This document shows positions 7,734-18,188 of a stretch of 64,000 nucleotides of DNA, one piece after another. Every line of letters begins with the position of its first letter. The stretch's first letter is position 1. The notes below the pieces were generated by a model. It did not search any database. It was not told the origin of the DNA and saw only the letters and a program-made list of their open reading frames with translations. The DNA is from Planctomycetota bacterium (GTDB taxonomy: Bacteria; Planctomycetota; UBA1135; GCA-002686595). The translations under genes were made by a program, and so were the position numbers. Location: positions 124,001 to 188,000 of the forward strand of contig JAKLKU010000006.1 in the NCBI GenBank assembly GCA_023150475.1, read 5' to 3'.

Positions 7734-9161
7734 TCACTTCGATTCGGTCGCCGGTCCTCGCGTCTTCGCGATCAGCTCCTCGAGGATCGCGTCGAGCTCC
7801 GCCTCGTTCGCGCCGAGCGACTTGTAACGGATCACTCCCGCGGCATCGAGCACGTAGAGCGTCGGCCACCCGCGCACGTTCCACGCCTTCGAGATCGGTC
7901 CCTGCGTGCCTTCGGGTCCGTTCCAGAACGAGCGCCACGTGATGCGTTCCTTCTCGAGCACCGGCTTCAGCTCCTCGGGATCGTCGTCGCTGTTGACGCC
8001 GAGGATGACGAACGGATCCTTCGCGTACTTCTCCACGAGCGACCGCTCGTGCGGGTACATGGCCCGGCAGGGGCCTCACCAGTTGCCCCAGAAGTCGAGC
8101 AGCACCACCTTGCCGCGGTAGTCCGAGAGCTTGAACGGTTCGCCGTCGAGGTCGACGCCTTCGATCTCGGGCGCGGTCTTGCCGACGGCGAGATTGCGGA
8201 TCTCGAAGAGCTCGATTCCAGCGCGTTCGCCGACGGTGATCTCGCGCTTCGAGCCCTTGTTGAGCACGACGTGGCCAAATTCCTTCGCCGCGCGCTCGAG
8301 CAGTGCTTCCGTCTCGCGTTCGGTCGCCGCGATGTCGAGCGCCTTCAACGCGGCGACCCGTTCGGCGCCGAGGTAGCCTTTCCACCCGTCGAGTTCGTCC
8401 TCCGGCGTCGTCGAAAGTCGGCGCGCCGTTTCGACGTCTTGCTTCTTCGCTTCGGCGAGCGCGAGGCACGCGCGGCCACGCACGTCGACGTGCGACGAAC
8501 GTTCGAGCACCTTCGCGAGCAACCCGCTCTCTCCGCGGTTGCCGAGGATCTCGCAGAGCTCGCCGAACTCCGCACGCTCGAGGTGGTGCTTCTCGAGCAC
8601 CGCGATGAATCCGCTCAGCGCGTTCGGCGTCGGCGCAGTGATCGCGATCCACTGCACGGCTTCGATCACCGCGGGATCACTCGGATCCTCGTCGACGATC
8701 GCCCGCAAGCTCACGAGGCACGCGTTCGCGTCGGGCATCGGGTTCTCGGCGTAGAACTTCTCGAGCGCCTCGCGCGACGGCTCGTCGTTGCCGGGAAACG
8801 CCTTGCGGTACGCCTTGAAGTTCGCGTTGCGCGCTTCGTCGAAGGCTTGCGTCAGCTCCGCGACACGCTCGGTGCGCGACTTCGCGGGCGCGCCGAGCTC
8901 GGCGCCCTCCTCCGTCGCGGGCGCGGGTTCCGTGCGAGCCTGGACTGCCGTGGCCGCCTGCGAGTCGTCGACCGGTGCCGTCGAGCCGGCGGCCGGACGA
9001 TCGGGTGCGGCGGGCTCCGCGGGGTTGACCGGTCGGGCCGGAGCCTCGGACTCGGCGGGCGGCGCTTGGGGCACAGCAGCCTCGGCGGCCGGCGACGCTC
9101 CGCTCTTGCAGGCCGCGGCGAGCGCGGCGAACAACACGATCGAAAGCTCACGTGTGCGCAT
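7734..9161 (-). CDS. selenocysteine-containing thioredoxin-fold lipoprotein (TGA = Sec at residue 362)
   Basis: A 475-residue protein if the in-frame TGA at 8078-8076 is read as selenocysteine. Upstream of TGA the frame runs from a lipoprotein signal (FAALAAAC) through a Pro/Ala-rich linker and a helical region (about 80-310) into an AhpC/TSA-type redoxin start (VGKTAPEIEGVDLDG, then VVLLDFWGNW). Downstream, the same frame continues with GPC, the rest of the thioredoxin fold (FVILGVNSDDD) and the cis-Pro strand GWPTLYVLD. The active site is thus W-U-G-P-C, with TGA exactly where the nucleophilic Cys of WCGPC belongs. The next stop is at 7734. The start at 9161 has a GAGGAG 8 bases upstream. 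The likely role is thiol/selenol redox chemistry at the outer side of a membrane. A TGC-to-TGA error is the main alternative. Confidence 0.85.
8034..8075 (-). promoter_or_regulatory. candidate bacterial SECIS hairpin after the Sec codon
   Basis: Counting from the base after TGA, bases 25-31 (CACGAGC) pair perfectly with 36-42 (GCUCGUG), leaving a GGUC loop at 32-35. Bacterial SECIS elements carry a small apical loop with essential G and U roughly 16-37 bases after UGA, recognised by SelB; the E. coli fdhF loop also contains GGUC. A second short stem (GGCCC/GGGCC, 5-base loop) directly follows the TGA. The pairing was found by eye, without energy calculation. Confidence 0.65.
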
Positions 9162-9174
9162 CGAGGACTCCTCG

Positions 9175-9200
9175 GGGACTCCTTGGGGAAGCCTTGGGGA
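9175..9200. repeat. short dispersed repeat, copy A
   Basis: A 26-base segment of pattern GGGACTCCnnGGGGAAnCnTTGGGG. A near copy with one gap lies at 10781-10805, so the two flank glyA in direct orientation. It sits in the upstream region of the selenoprotein gene. Confidence 0.5.
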
Positions 9201-9351
9201 CTCCAGGGCGGAACCCAAGCGGCCGCAGCCTTTCGTTGGACGAGAGCGAAGACGCTACGTCGCGCGCCGACGTGGCGCAACGTCCGATCGGTGCGGTGCG
9301 TGTCGGCCCCGACGCGCGACGCACGAGGGCCGTGCGGCCGCCGCCTCGAGA

Positions 9352-10620
<1,269 letters not shown>

Positions 10621-10695
10621 GATCCGGCCATTCTGAGGCTCGGCGGCCGGCGAGCAAAGCCACGATCGACGCTCGCATCCGCCCGGGAGCCGCCC

Positions 10696-10760
10696 GACTC
10701 GCCCCCCGACTCGCCCCCCGACTCGCCCCCCCCCGACTCGCCCCCCCCCCGACTCGCCCC
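10696..10760. repeat. GACTCG-polyC tandem repeat, G-quadruplex prone on minus strand
   Basis: Five GACTCG hexamers separate C-runs of 6, 6, 9, 10 and 4 bases. On the minus strand this gives five G-runs of at least four bases with constant 6-base loops, which fits the pattern of a multi-repeat G-quadruplex. It lies in the 273-bp divergent region between glyA and the DUF1573-like gene. Homopolymer runs of 9 and 10 are also slippage-prone. Confidence 0.9.
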
Positions 10761-10780
10761 GGATCCGCTCGAGCGCCCGA

Positions 10781-10805
10781 GGGACTCCGGGGGAATCTTG
10801 GGGGC
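10781..10805. repeat. short dispersed repeat, copy B
   Basis: Near copy of the segment at 9175-9200, beginning GGGACTCC and ending CTTGGGGG. It lies about 90 bases before the start of the DUF1573-like lipoprotein gene. Confidence 0.5.
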
Positions 10806-10893
10806 GAGGGATCCCGCGCGGGCTCGCGTAGCGGGCCTCGGCCACCAAACGGGGGTTGCCGAGGGCGCGCGGGCGGGTAGAACGGGCCCTCGC

Positions 10894-12132
10894 ATGGAAA
10901 CTCTGGCAGGCTTCCGAGCGCTCTGCGCCTTCGTGCGCACCGCGAAAGCGCCGCGCGCGGGCGCCTCGGTGCGCAGCTGCGCGATGGCCGCCGTGTTGGC
11001 GCTCGCGGCATGCGAGCCCGCCGCTCCGACGTCCGGCGACGCTCCCGCGGTCTCGCCGGCGAGCTCCGTCTCGAACACCGTCGCGCCGGTGCCGACGCCA
11101 GCGTCCCTCGGTGGATTCGAGATCGTCGACCCGCCGAATCCGTCGTTGCCGTGGGACTTCGATCTCGGCGTGGTGACGTTCGGCGACATCGCGGAGGTCG
11201 TGATCCGGCTGAAGAACCAGGACGGTCGTCCGCTCACCGTCGATCAAATCCAAGTGCCGTGCTCGTGCACGACCGCGACGATCTCCTACGTCGACGAAAA
11301 GGGCGAGCGGGTGCACGGCGAACCCGCGAGCACGCCGCTGATCGTCGTGCCCGACGGCGTCGTCGCCGAGTTGAAGGTGGTCACCGACACGCGCCTCGTG
11401 CCGGTGCAGAACACGGCGAAGCGCATGCGCATCGTCGTGCTCACCGACTCGAAGACCAACCCGTTCCTCGCGGCCGAAGTGCACTTGATCGTCGAGCTCG
11501 CGTTCCAAGCCGTGCCCGGCACGCTGCGCCTCGGCGACGTCGCGGAGACCGAAGGCGCGCGCGCCTCGGCGAAGATCGTCAGCCTCGGCGTCGACGGCAA
11601 GAAGCTCACCGGCATCGAGAGCTCGAGTCACGGCGTCACGGCGACCGTGTCGTTCGACGAAGGCGTCGTGCCCGACCAATGGACGTTGAACGTCGAGCTC
11701 GCCGCGCCGGTCGAGCGCGGTCCGATCGACGGCTACGTCGAGATCGGCACCACGGGTCCCCGCGGCGAAGGCCGCGGCAAGCCGGTGCGCGTGCCGATCG
11801 TCGGCACCGGAGTGCCCGACATCGAGCTCCGGCCGGAGCGGCTGATCTTCGTCGGCCTCGCCGCGAACACGGCGGCCGAAGTGCAACTCTTCGGGCACCT
11901 CGCGGGACAACGCTTGCGGGTGCTCGGCGTGCAACCCGACGCGGCCGCCGACGGATTGATCGTCGCGACGGCCGAGCCTCTCGCTGCCGACGATTCGGGC
12001 AAGAGCCCGCAGTGGCGCATCCGCGCGCGACTCGCGAAGGACGCGCCGAACGAGCTCGTCGGCGTGTTGAAGCTCGAGACCGACGAACTCGGCACGCTCG
12101 AGTTGCCTTACGCGATCGCCGCGAAGCGCTGA
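10894..12132 (+). CDS. DUF1573-like lipoprotein
   Basis: A 412-aa predicted lipoprotein. The N-terminus carries a hydrophobic segment ending in the lipobox LAAC (about residue 39), preceded by an unusually long polar stretch, so the true start could be the internal ATG just before AAVLALAAC. The mature part begins with a low-complexity Pro/Ser/Ala linker, then a beta-rich domain with [19 protein letters not shown] and VPCSCTTA, which resembles the immunoglobulin-like DUF1573 unit and its SCGC motif. A second, more divergent unit follows ([14 protein letters not shown]) and a third may start near [12 protein letters not shown]. Such repeats are typical of Planctomycetota and Bacteroidota surface proteins; the function is unknown. 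It heads a plus-strand group with the following two genes. Confidence 0.7.
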   Translation: METLAGFRALCAFVRTAKAPRAGASVRSCAMAAVLALAACEPAAPTSGDAPAVSPASSVSNTVAPVPTPASLGGFEIVDPPNPSLPWDFDLGVVTFGDIAEVVIRLKNQDGRPLTVDQIQVPCSCTTATISYVDEKGERVHGEPASTPLIVVPDGVVAELKVVTDTRLVPVQNTAKRMRIVVLTDSKTNPFLAAEVHLIVELAFQAVPGTLRLGDVAETEGARASAKIVSLGVDGKKLTGIESSSHGVTATVSFDEGVVPDQWTLNVELAAPVERGPIDGYVEIGTTGPRGEGRGKPVRVPIVGTGVPDIELRPERLIFVGLAANTAAEVQLFGHLAGQRLRVLGVQPDAAADGLIVATAEPLAADDSGKSPQWRIRARLAKDAPNELVGVLKLETDELGTLELPYAIAAKR

Positions 12133-12269
12133 ACGCCCGGCGCGAAGCGCGAAGCGCGGAACGCCCGGCGCGTGGCTCGGGCCCGACTCGTGCGGCGCGC
12201 CGCGAACAGGTGACGACGAGTCGCGACGCGCGCGAGCACCGAATCGACGGCACGCTAGACTCCGCCCGT

Positions 12270-13949
12270 GTGAGCGGAAGGAGGGAGCGCGTCGAACACG
12301 CCGGTGACGCCGCGTCGAGTCTCGGCACGGCCGCGGCCGCGCCCTCGTTGCGCCGGTTCACGCCGCTCGCAGTCTTCGTGCTGGCGTTCGTCTGGCTCGC
12401 GTGGGGTTCTGGTTCGCGCGCGCTCTGGCAAGACGAAGCCGCGACTGCGTTGCTCGGGAAGAGCTTCTTCGCGCACGGCAAGCCACTCGCCCACCACGCC
12501 GGCAACCTCGTGACGATGGACGACTTCCGCGCCGCGGAGGAGCCGGCGCTCGCCGCCGCGATGAAGTCCGTCGACACGGCGCTCCCCTACCTCGCCGCCC
12601 GCGGCGACTTCGCGGCGGACACGACGTGGATCGGGCATCCGTGGGGCTCGTTCGTGCTCGCGGGGCTCGTGCAGGCGCTCGGAGCGACGAGTGACTTTGC
12701 GTTGCGGCTGCCGTTCGTGCTCTGCGGCGCGCTGGCCGTGCTGCTGCTCTTCGTCGCGCTCGAGCGACGAGTGGGCGTCGCGCCAGCGGTGTGCGCCGCG
12801 GTGTTGCTCGCGTTCAACGTGTATTGGTTCGTGCACGTGCGGCAGTGCCGCTACTACGCGCCGGCTTCGCTCGGCGCGCTCGCGACGTTCGTCGGTTACC
12901 TGCGTTGGCGCGAAGGAGCACGGTTCGGCGCGGCGGCGTTCGTCTCGGCGGCGGCCGCGTGGTTCCTCTTCGACTTCGGCAGCCCGTTCGCCGCGCTCGG
13001 CGTGTTCGCGCTCGACGCCGTGGGGATCGCACGCAAACGGCCGCGCGAACTCGCGCTCGTGTTCGGCGCGCTCGCGCTGCTCTTCCTGCCGCAAGTCGTC
13101 GCGTTCGACCTCGTGAACCGTCTTCGCCCGACCGACACGCCGTTCTCGACGCGGCTCGCAGGGCTCGGTTTCTTCGTCAACCAGTACGTGCTCGGCTTCT
13201 TGCTCGCCGCCGCGGCGCTCGGACTCGTCGTGTTCTCGCGCAGCGCCGGCGCCGCCGCCCGGCGTACGACGGCGCTCGCGCTCGTGGTGCTCGCCGCAGA
13301 GCTCCTGTGGCTCTCGCAGGCCTCGCCATATCCGTTCGTGCGCTACGTGATCGGTTTCGCGCCGCTCGGCGCGTGGGTCACGGCGTTGCTCGTCCACGAG
13401 CTCGGCCGACGGTTCGTCCCCGCGCGGCCGCTGGTCGTCGCGGTGCCGTTGGTGCTGCTCGTCGCGCTGAGCCCGGTGTTCTCGGCGCCGCTCTCTCGCG
13501 CGCTTTCCCCAGAATTCGACGAGCTCTGTGCGCCCGGTCGAATGGTCCGCGCCGAACTCGCGGTGCTCGGCGCGGAGCTCACGCGCACGGCACCGGACCC
13601 GAACCGCGCCGTCGTCGAGTTCCTGCGGCCGAAGCTCGCCCCAGGCGACGAAGTGCTCGCCAACTACGAGGACCTGCCGCTCGCGCACTACCTCGGCGTG
13701 CCGATCCGCGGCGGCATCGCGGGCTTCCGCGTCGAGGATCCTCGGCCCGCGCGGTTCGTCGTGTTGCGCCGCTCGGTCTCGTGGGTGCATTGGCGCGCGT
13801 ACGAACGTGCCTTGCAGCTCGGTCGCTATCGCCAACTCCCGCTCGACGCGCCCGACTTGCCGTGGGGCAACAACCCCGACCCGCCGGCGCACTGGTCGCG
13901 TTTCCCGACCCGCGTCGCGCCGCTGACGGTCCTCGAACGCGTCGACTGA
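12270..13949 (+). CDS. GT39-like polytopic membrane glycosyltransferase
   Basis: A 559-aa membrane protein resembling the PMT/ArnT glycosyltransferase 39 group, which moves sugars from polyprenyl-phosphate carriers on the outer face of the inner membrane. The first membrane segment ([14 protein letters not shown]) is followed by the acidic motif [11 protein letters not shown], matching the catalytic Asp/Glu loop of the family. About ten further hydrophobic segments follow, and then a soluble C-terminal part of about 160 residues. The GTG at 12270 is the best start seen, but no clear ribosome site precedes it, so the first 25 residues are uncertain. It lies 137 bases after the DUF1573-like gene and 22 before the next. 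A paralogue of similar plan is at 31389-32819. Confidence 0.7.
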   Translation: MSGRRERVEHAGDAASSLGTAAAAPSLRRFTPLAVFVLAFVWLAWGSGSRALWQDEAATALLGKSFFAHGKPLAHHAGNLVTMDDFRAAEEPALAAAMKSVDTALPYLAARGDFAADTTWIGHPWGSFVLAGLVQALGATSDFALRLPFVLCGALAVLLLFVALERRVGVAPAVCAAVLLAFNVYWFVHVRQCRYYAPASLGALATFVGYLRWREGARFGAAAFVSAAAAWFLFDFGSPFAALGVFALDAVGIARKRPRELALVFGALALLFLPQVVAFDLVNRLRPTDTPFSTRLAGLGFFVNQYVLGFLLAAAALGLVVFSRSAGAAARRTTALALVVLAAELLWLSQASPYPFVRYVIGFAPLGAWVTALLVHELGRRFVPARPLVVAVPLVLLVALSPVFSAPLSRALSPEFDELCAPGRMVRAELAVLGAELTRTAPDPNRAVVEFLRPKLAPGDEVLANYEDLPLAHYLGVPIRGGIAGFRVEDPRPARFVVLRRSVSWVHWRAYERALQLGRYRQLPLDAPDLPWGNNPDPPAHWSRFPTRVAPLTVLERVD

Positions 13950-13971
13950 TCCCCAACCCCTCGGTGCAAAC

Positions 13972-15411
13972 ATGCTCGTCCAACTGCTCCTTGCGTGTGC
14001 AGGCTCCATTCCCCAGAGCGACGTCGACGATCCTCACCGCTGGCATCCGCCCGGCCCCGTCGTCGAACACGTGCCCCTGCACTTCGTCGTCCGCGCCGAC
14101 GGAGTCGGCAGCGATTCGGAGACCGGCATCGGCGCGTTGATCCCGTGGGCCAATCGACTGTGGGCGATCGGCTACGTCGCGCACGTACGCGGCGAGGGCA
14201 TCGGGCTCTACGAGATCCGCGACGACCTATCCTGGCGGTTGCATCCCGAGTCGATCACCGGGACGTTCGCGAACCGGTTCGTGCATTGGCGGTCGAAACA
14301 GGTGGTCATCGGTCCGCACGTGATCGACGAGCAAGGGCACGTGCGGACGATCGCGCCGTTGGCGTCGCACCGCATCACGGCGACGGCGAATCACCTCTCC
14401 GATCCCGACAGCGTCTACATGCTCACGATGGAGGGACTGCTCTTCGAAACGCAGCTCCGCTCGCTCGAAACTCGCCAAGTCGCGAATCTGACCAAGGAAC
14501 TCGCCTTGCCGGAGGGCGCGTACACGCATTTCAAAGGCATGCACACGGCGCAAGGTCGCGTGGTCGTCGCGAACAACAGCTACGACGAGGCCGAGCACAC
14601 GAAGCAACGCCGCGCCGGTCGGCTCGCCGAGTGGACCGGCGACGGGCCCTGGCAGATCCTGGAGACGAATCCGTTCGTCGAGGTCGCCGGAAAGCAGAAT
14701 CTCGGGGCGGGCGCGACCTACGGCAACACGATCTTCGCGCTGGGCTGGGACCATGCGTCACCGATCCTGCGCGTGTGCCACGCCGGTGTCTGGAAGCGCT
14801 ATCGCTTGCCGCAAGCGAGTCACAGCTTCGACCACACGTGGAACACGGAGTGGATGCGCATCCGCGAAGTGCAGACCGAACGCTACGTGATGGACGCCTT
14901 CGGGATGTTCTACGACCTTCCGGCGCTCGTCTACGGAGGTCACGTCTGGGGTGTCCGACCGCTCGGCACGCACGTGCGCATCGTGCCGGACTTCGTGCAC
15001 TGGCGCGGACTGCTCGTGCTCGCCGGCGACCAGACGGACAACTCCGTCGGCCAACCGCAATCGGGGCTCTGGCTCGGCAGCCTCGACGACCTGGCGAGCT
15101 TCGGCTCACCGCAGGGTTGGGGTGCGGTGTGGCGCGAGGATCGCACCGAAGCGAACGTGCCGAGCGACCCGTTCCTGATGACCGGCTTCGCGGAGAAGGG
15201 GCTGCACTTGTGGCACGACGCGGATCAAGCGGTCACCTTCCTCGTGGAGACCGACGTCCTCGGCGACGGTGCTTGGAAGCGGTACGCGGAGTTCACCGTC
15301 GCCCCGCGGGACGCCTTCCACCACGAGTTCCCGCGAGCGTACGGGGCTCATTGGGTGCGCGTCGTGGCGAACAAGTCCTGCACTGCGACGGCGCAGTTCG
15401 TGTACCGCTGA
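13972..15411 (+). CDS. secreted protein of unknown function, propeller-like
   Basis: A 479-aa protein that I cannot assign to a named family. A short hydrophobic N-terminus (MLVQLLLACAGSIPQ) suggests export, possibly with a LLAC lipobox at residue 9. The remainder is rich in Trp, Tyr and His and shows repeated beta-strand patterns of the type G..LWAIGYVAHVRG, NRFVHWRSKQVVIG and DFVHWRGLLVLAGD, at irregular spacing, which suggests a beta-propeller. It has few Cys and no visible catalytic motif. It follows the GT39-like gene by 22 bases and is probably co-transcribed with it. Confidence 0.65.
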   Translation: MLVQLLLACAGSIPQSDVDDPHRWHPPGPVVEHVPLHFVVRADGVGSDSETGIGALIPWANRLWAIGYVAHVRGEGIGLYEIRDDLSWRLHPESITGTFANRFVHWRSKQVVIGPHVIDEQGHVRTIAPLASHRITATANHLSDPDSVYMLTMEGLLFETQLRSLETRQVANLTKELALPEGAYTHFKGMHTAQGRVVVANNSYDEAEHTKQRRAGRLAEWTGDGPWQILETNPFVEVAGKQNLGAGATYGNTIFALGWDHASPILRVCHAGVWKRYRLPQASHSFDHTWNTEWMRIREVQTERYVMDAFGMFYDLPALVYGGHVWGVRPLGTHVRIVPDFVHWRGLLVLAGDQTDNSVGQPQSGLWLGSLDDLASFGSPQGWGAVWREDRTEANVPSDPFLMTGFAEKGLHLWHDADQAVTFLVETDVLGDGAWKRYAEFTVAPRDAFHHEFPRAYGAHWVRVVANKSCTATAQFVYR

Positions 15412-15914
15412 CGTCGTCGTCGACGCCGGTGTTGGATGCCGATGCCGGACGTCGGATGCCGGCTGTCGGGGGCGGCTGTCGACTGGCGCGCGGGGCCCCG
15501 CAGCGCAACTGTCCCTCGTCGTTGGCCAGGAAATCTCGAACGACGTGCAACCAAGACGACTTGCTTCGGTCCATGCTGGAAGCCCCGCGTCGTTTCCTGC
15601 GTTTCGAGAGGACCGAACCGACGTCCACGGACCGCAAACGAGCCCAGGCTTCGCGCGGAACACATCGATTCGGACGTCACGCCGTCGCAGTCCGCGCCCT
15701 CCGCGGGACCTCCGTGCACTCCGACGAACCGGTTGCGACCCCCAGACGACGCCTGACGACGGCGCGAAACGCTGTGCCAGCGTCACCGGCGTCGTTTTCG
15801 TGACCCAACGTGCCGGGCCAGTTCCCCCCGCGACGCTCGTGCGCGGACGCCCTCGTGTGAACCGGCAGGTGCTCCGGAGTGTGCGCTCCGTGACGTTTCG
15901 CGCGCCGCGCGGCG
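15412..15914. other. 503-bp convergent intergenic region, no gene supported
   Basis: This lies between the 3' ends of the propeller-like gene and tyrS. Close to 15430-15475 are short direct repeats of a ggatgccg core, and a 12-base palindrome gcggggccccgc lies near 15492. Open frames on both strands have no conserved motif and a composition typical of random GC-rich sequence. Either hairpin could serve termination. Nothing else is seen. Confidence 0.5.
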
Positions 15915-17123
15915 TCAGCCGGCGCGGACGCGCGCGAACTTGCGTTTGCCCGCCTGGAGCAGGAGCTCGCCCGTCGGGCGCGGGATGCGTGCGTTCGGAT
16001 CGTTCACGCTCGCGCCATCCAGCTTGACGCCGCCGCCTTCGATCAAGCGGCGCGCTTCCGACGAACTCGTGCACAAGCCGATTTCGCGCAGCAACACGGC
16101 GAGCGCGAGGCCTTCCGCGGGCCAGGATCCTGGATACGCGACACTCGGAATGTCGCTCGGGAGCTCCTTGTCGCGGAACTGCCGATCGAAGGCCTCACGC
16201 GCGGCGCGACCGGCCTCCCGGCCGTGGAAGAAGCTCGCGATCTCCTCGCCGAGACGTGCCTTCGCTTCGCGGAAGTGCCCCGAGAGCACCGCAGCGATCT
16301 CGGCGGGATCGAGCTCGGTCAGGAGACGGAACCAATCCCCCATGACCTCGTCGGGCAAGCTCATCACTTTCCCGAACATGTCCTTCGCCGTGTCCGTGAA
16401 GGCGATCGCGTTGCCGTAGCTCTTCGACATCTTGCGGCCGTCGAGACCATTGATCAGCGGCAACGTCATGCAGATCTGCGGCGCCTGGCCTTCCTTCTCC
16501 TGCAGGTCGCGGCCGACCAGCAAATTGAAGAGTTGGTCGGTGCCGCCGAGCTCGACGTCCGCGCGGATCATCACCGAATCCCAGCCCTGCATCAGCGGGT
16601 AGAGGAATTCGTGCACGCCGATCGGCTCGTTCGCCGCCATGCGCTTCTCGAACGTGTCGCGTTCGAGCATGCGGGCGACGGTCGCCTTGCCGGCGAGCCG
16701 CAGGACGTCCTCGAAACGCATCGCGTCGAACCACTCGGAGTTGCGGTGCACTTCGGTGCGCGACATGTCGAGCACCTTGCCCGCTTGCGCGGTGTAGGTG
16801 ACCAGGTTGGCTTCGACGTCGGCACGCGAGAGCTGAGGGCGCAACTTGTTGCGGCCCGAAGGGTCGCCGACCATCGCGGTCGAATCGCCGACGATCAGCA
16901 CGATCTGGTGGCCGGCCCGCTGCAGCGCGCGCAACTTCATCAGTTGCACGGCGTGACCGACGTGCAGGTCGGGAGAGCTCGGATCCATGCCGAACTTGAT
17001 GCGCAGCGGCCTACGTTCGGCGCGGGCCTTCTCGAGCCTCGCGGCAAGGTCCTTCTGCTCGACGAGATCGACGGCGCCGCGCGAGAAGAGCGCGAGAGCG
17101 GCTTGGGAGTCGGGCGTGGTCAT
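15915..17123 (-). CDS. tyrS: tyrosyl-tRNA synthetase
   Basis: A 402-aa class I aminoacyl-tRNA synthetase that charges tRNA-Tyr. The ATP-binding HIGH-type motif appears as LHVGHAVQL, the tyrosine pocket includes GGTDQLFNLLVGRD, and the KMSKS loop is intact (DGRKMSKSYGN). A C-terminal S4-like RNA-binding domain begins near residue 335 (SSSEARRLIEGGGVKLDG). The ATG at 17123 overlaps the stop of the upstream lipoprotein gene in an ATGA, so its translation is coupled to that gene. No T-box-like leader is possible in this arrangement. Confidence 0.95.
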   Translation of the reverse strand: MTTPDSQAALALFSRGAVDLVEQKDLAARLEKARAERRPLRIKFGMDPSSPDLHVGHAVQLMKLRALQRAGHQIVLIVGDSTAMVGDPSGRNKLRPQLSRADVEANLVTYTAQAGKVLDMSRTEVHRNSEWFDAMRFEDVLRLAGKATVARMLERDTFEKRMAANEPIGVHEFLYPLMQGWDSVMIRADVELGGTDQLFNLLVGRDLQEKEGQAPQICMTLPLINGLDGRKMSKSYGNAIAFTDTAKDMFGKVMSLPDEVMGDWFRLLTELDPAEIAAVLSGHFREAKARLGEEIASFFHGREAGRAAREAFDRQFRDKELPSDIPSVAYPGSWPAEGLALAVLLREIGLCTSSSEARRLIEGGGVKLDGASVNDPNARIPRPTGELLLQAGKRKFARVRAG

Positions 17124-18172
17124 GATCCGGAGGGCGGCGCAGTGTCGCGCCCGACCGTGGGCAAGTCCAGCTCCGGCGTCGGCTGGTTCGCGCGTGAACG
17201 CTCGAGCGCCCACGCTCGCCAACTGTCGGGATTGGCGCCGCGTTCGCGGTCGCCGCTGAGCCAGCGCAAACACGGCGTCGCGCGCTCGAGGTCCATGCGG
17301 TTCATCCGCGCGAGCACCGGAGCGACGAGGTCCAGCGCTTCGTCGCGTCGGTCGGGCGCGATCCTCACGGCGCGCTCCAGCGCCGCCGGCAGGCCGAAGC
17401 CTGGTCGCTCGAGGTATCGCGCGAGTTCGGCGGGTTCGACCGCCGCGGTCGGCAGGAACGGCGCGAGCACGTCGACCTCGCACGGCGCGACGACGAGCGT
17501 CGAGAGCGGCAAGCGCCGGCCGTCGATCTCGATCTCCGGTTGCACGAGCACGAGCTCGAAGCGCGAGCGCACGGCGAGTTCGTTGGAGAACGGCACGTCG
17601 AACTCGGCGACGTCGAGGAGCTCCGGGTCGTCGGGCGAGAGCTCGAGCTCGCCCAGTTGGTCGATCGAGCGCGTGTGCGCGGAGCGATGTTCGAAACCGC
17701 GGACGTCGACGCCGAAGAGCGAGCTCTCGAGCCGCGCGGCGGACGCGTAGAGCTTCACTGCCGTCGGGTGGCTGGAGACTGCGGCGAGCGCGAGGCGTCG
17801 CGGCTTGCGCGGGCCGTCGGCGCGAGGTGCGCCAGGCGTGACGTTCGCCGGGGCGCCGCCGCGCACGAGCAACCGCAATTCGAGCGCTCGCGCCGCCGCG
17901 CGACCGTCGAGGATGCGCTCGAACGCGTCGGCCACTTCGAGCGCCGGTCCGACCGGGCGCAGCGCTCGCACGCGGGCGAGGATCGCGCGTGCCGCGGCCT
18001 CGTCACCGTCGGCAAGCGCGGCGGAGAGTGCGTCGAACGCTGGCTCGAACGCCGCGATGCGCGGGCGCAAGGCAGGGTCGATCGTCGCAGCGTCGTCGGA
18101 AACGAGCGCGCGGCGCGGTGAGCCGCAGCCGGTCACGAGGACCGCCAACAGACACCACCGCGCCGCGCTCAT
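17120..18172 (-). CDS. lipoprotein of unknown function coupled to tyrS
   Basis: A 350-aa predicted lipoprotein: MSAARWCLLAVLVTGC is a textbook lipobox signal with Cys at residue 16. The mature protein starts with an Ala-rich helical region (about 35-110) and continues with a mixed region without recognisable motifs. The C-terminal 100 residues are helical again. No family is recognised. The gene ends inside the tyrS start codon (4-base overlap) and begins 16 bases downstream of the rpsA stop, so it could be read from the rpsA transcript. The pairing with tyrS is probably positional. Confidence 0.75.
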   Translation of the reverse strand: MSAARWCLLAVLVTGCGSPRRALVSDDAATIDPALRPRIAAFEPAFDALSAALADGDEAAARAILARVRALRPVGPALEVADAFERILDGRAAARALELRLLVRGGAPANVTPGAPRADGPRKPRRLALAAVSSHPTAVKLYASAARLESSLFGVDVRGFEHRSAHTRSIDQLGELELSPDDPELLDVAEFDVPFSNELAVRSRFELVLVQPEIEIDGRRLPLSTLVVAPCEVDVLAPFLPTAAVEPAELARYLERPGFGLPAALERAVRIAPDRRDEALDLVAPVLARMNRMDLERATPCLRWLSGDRERGANPDSWRAWALERSRANQPTPELDLPTVGRDTAPPSGS

Positions 18173-18188
18173 GGCGGGAGCTACCCGA

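Noticed and set aside
7734..8060. Annotating the 3' part of the selenoprotein as a separate small gene from the ATG at 8060
   Set aside because: It would start inside the thioredoxin fold directly after the active site; the protein is explained fully by reading TGA as Sec.
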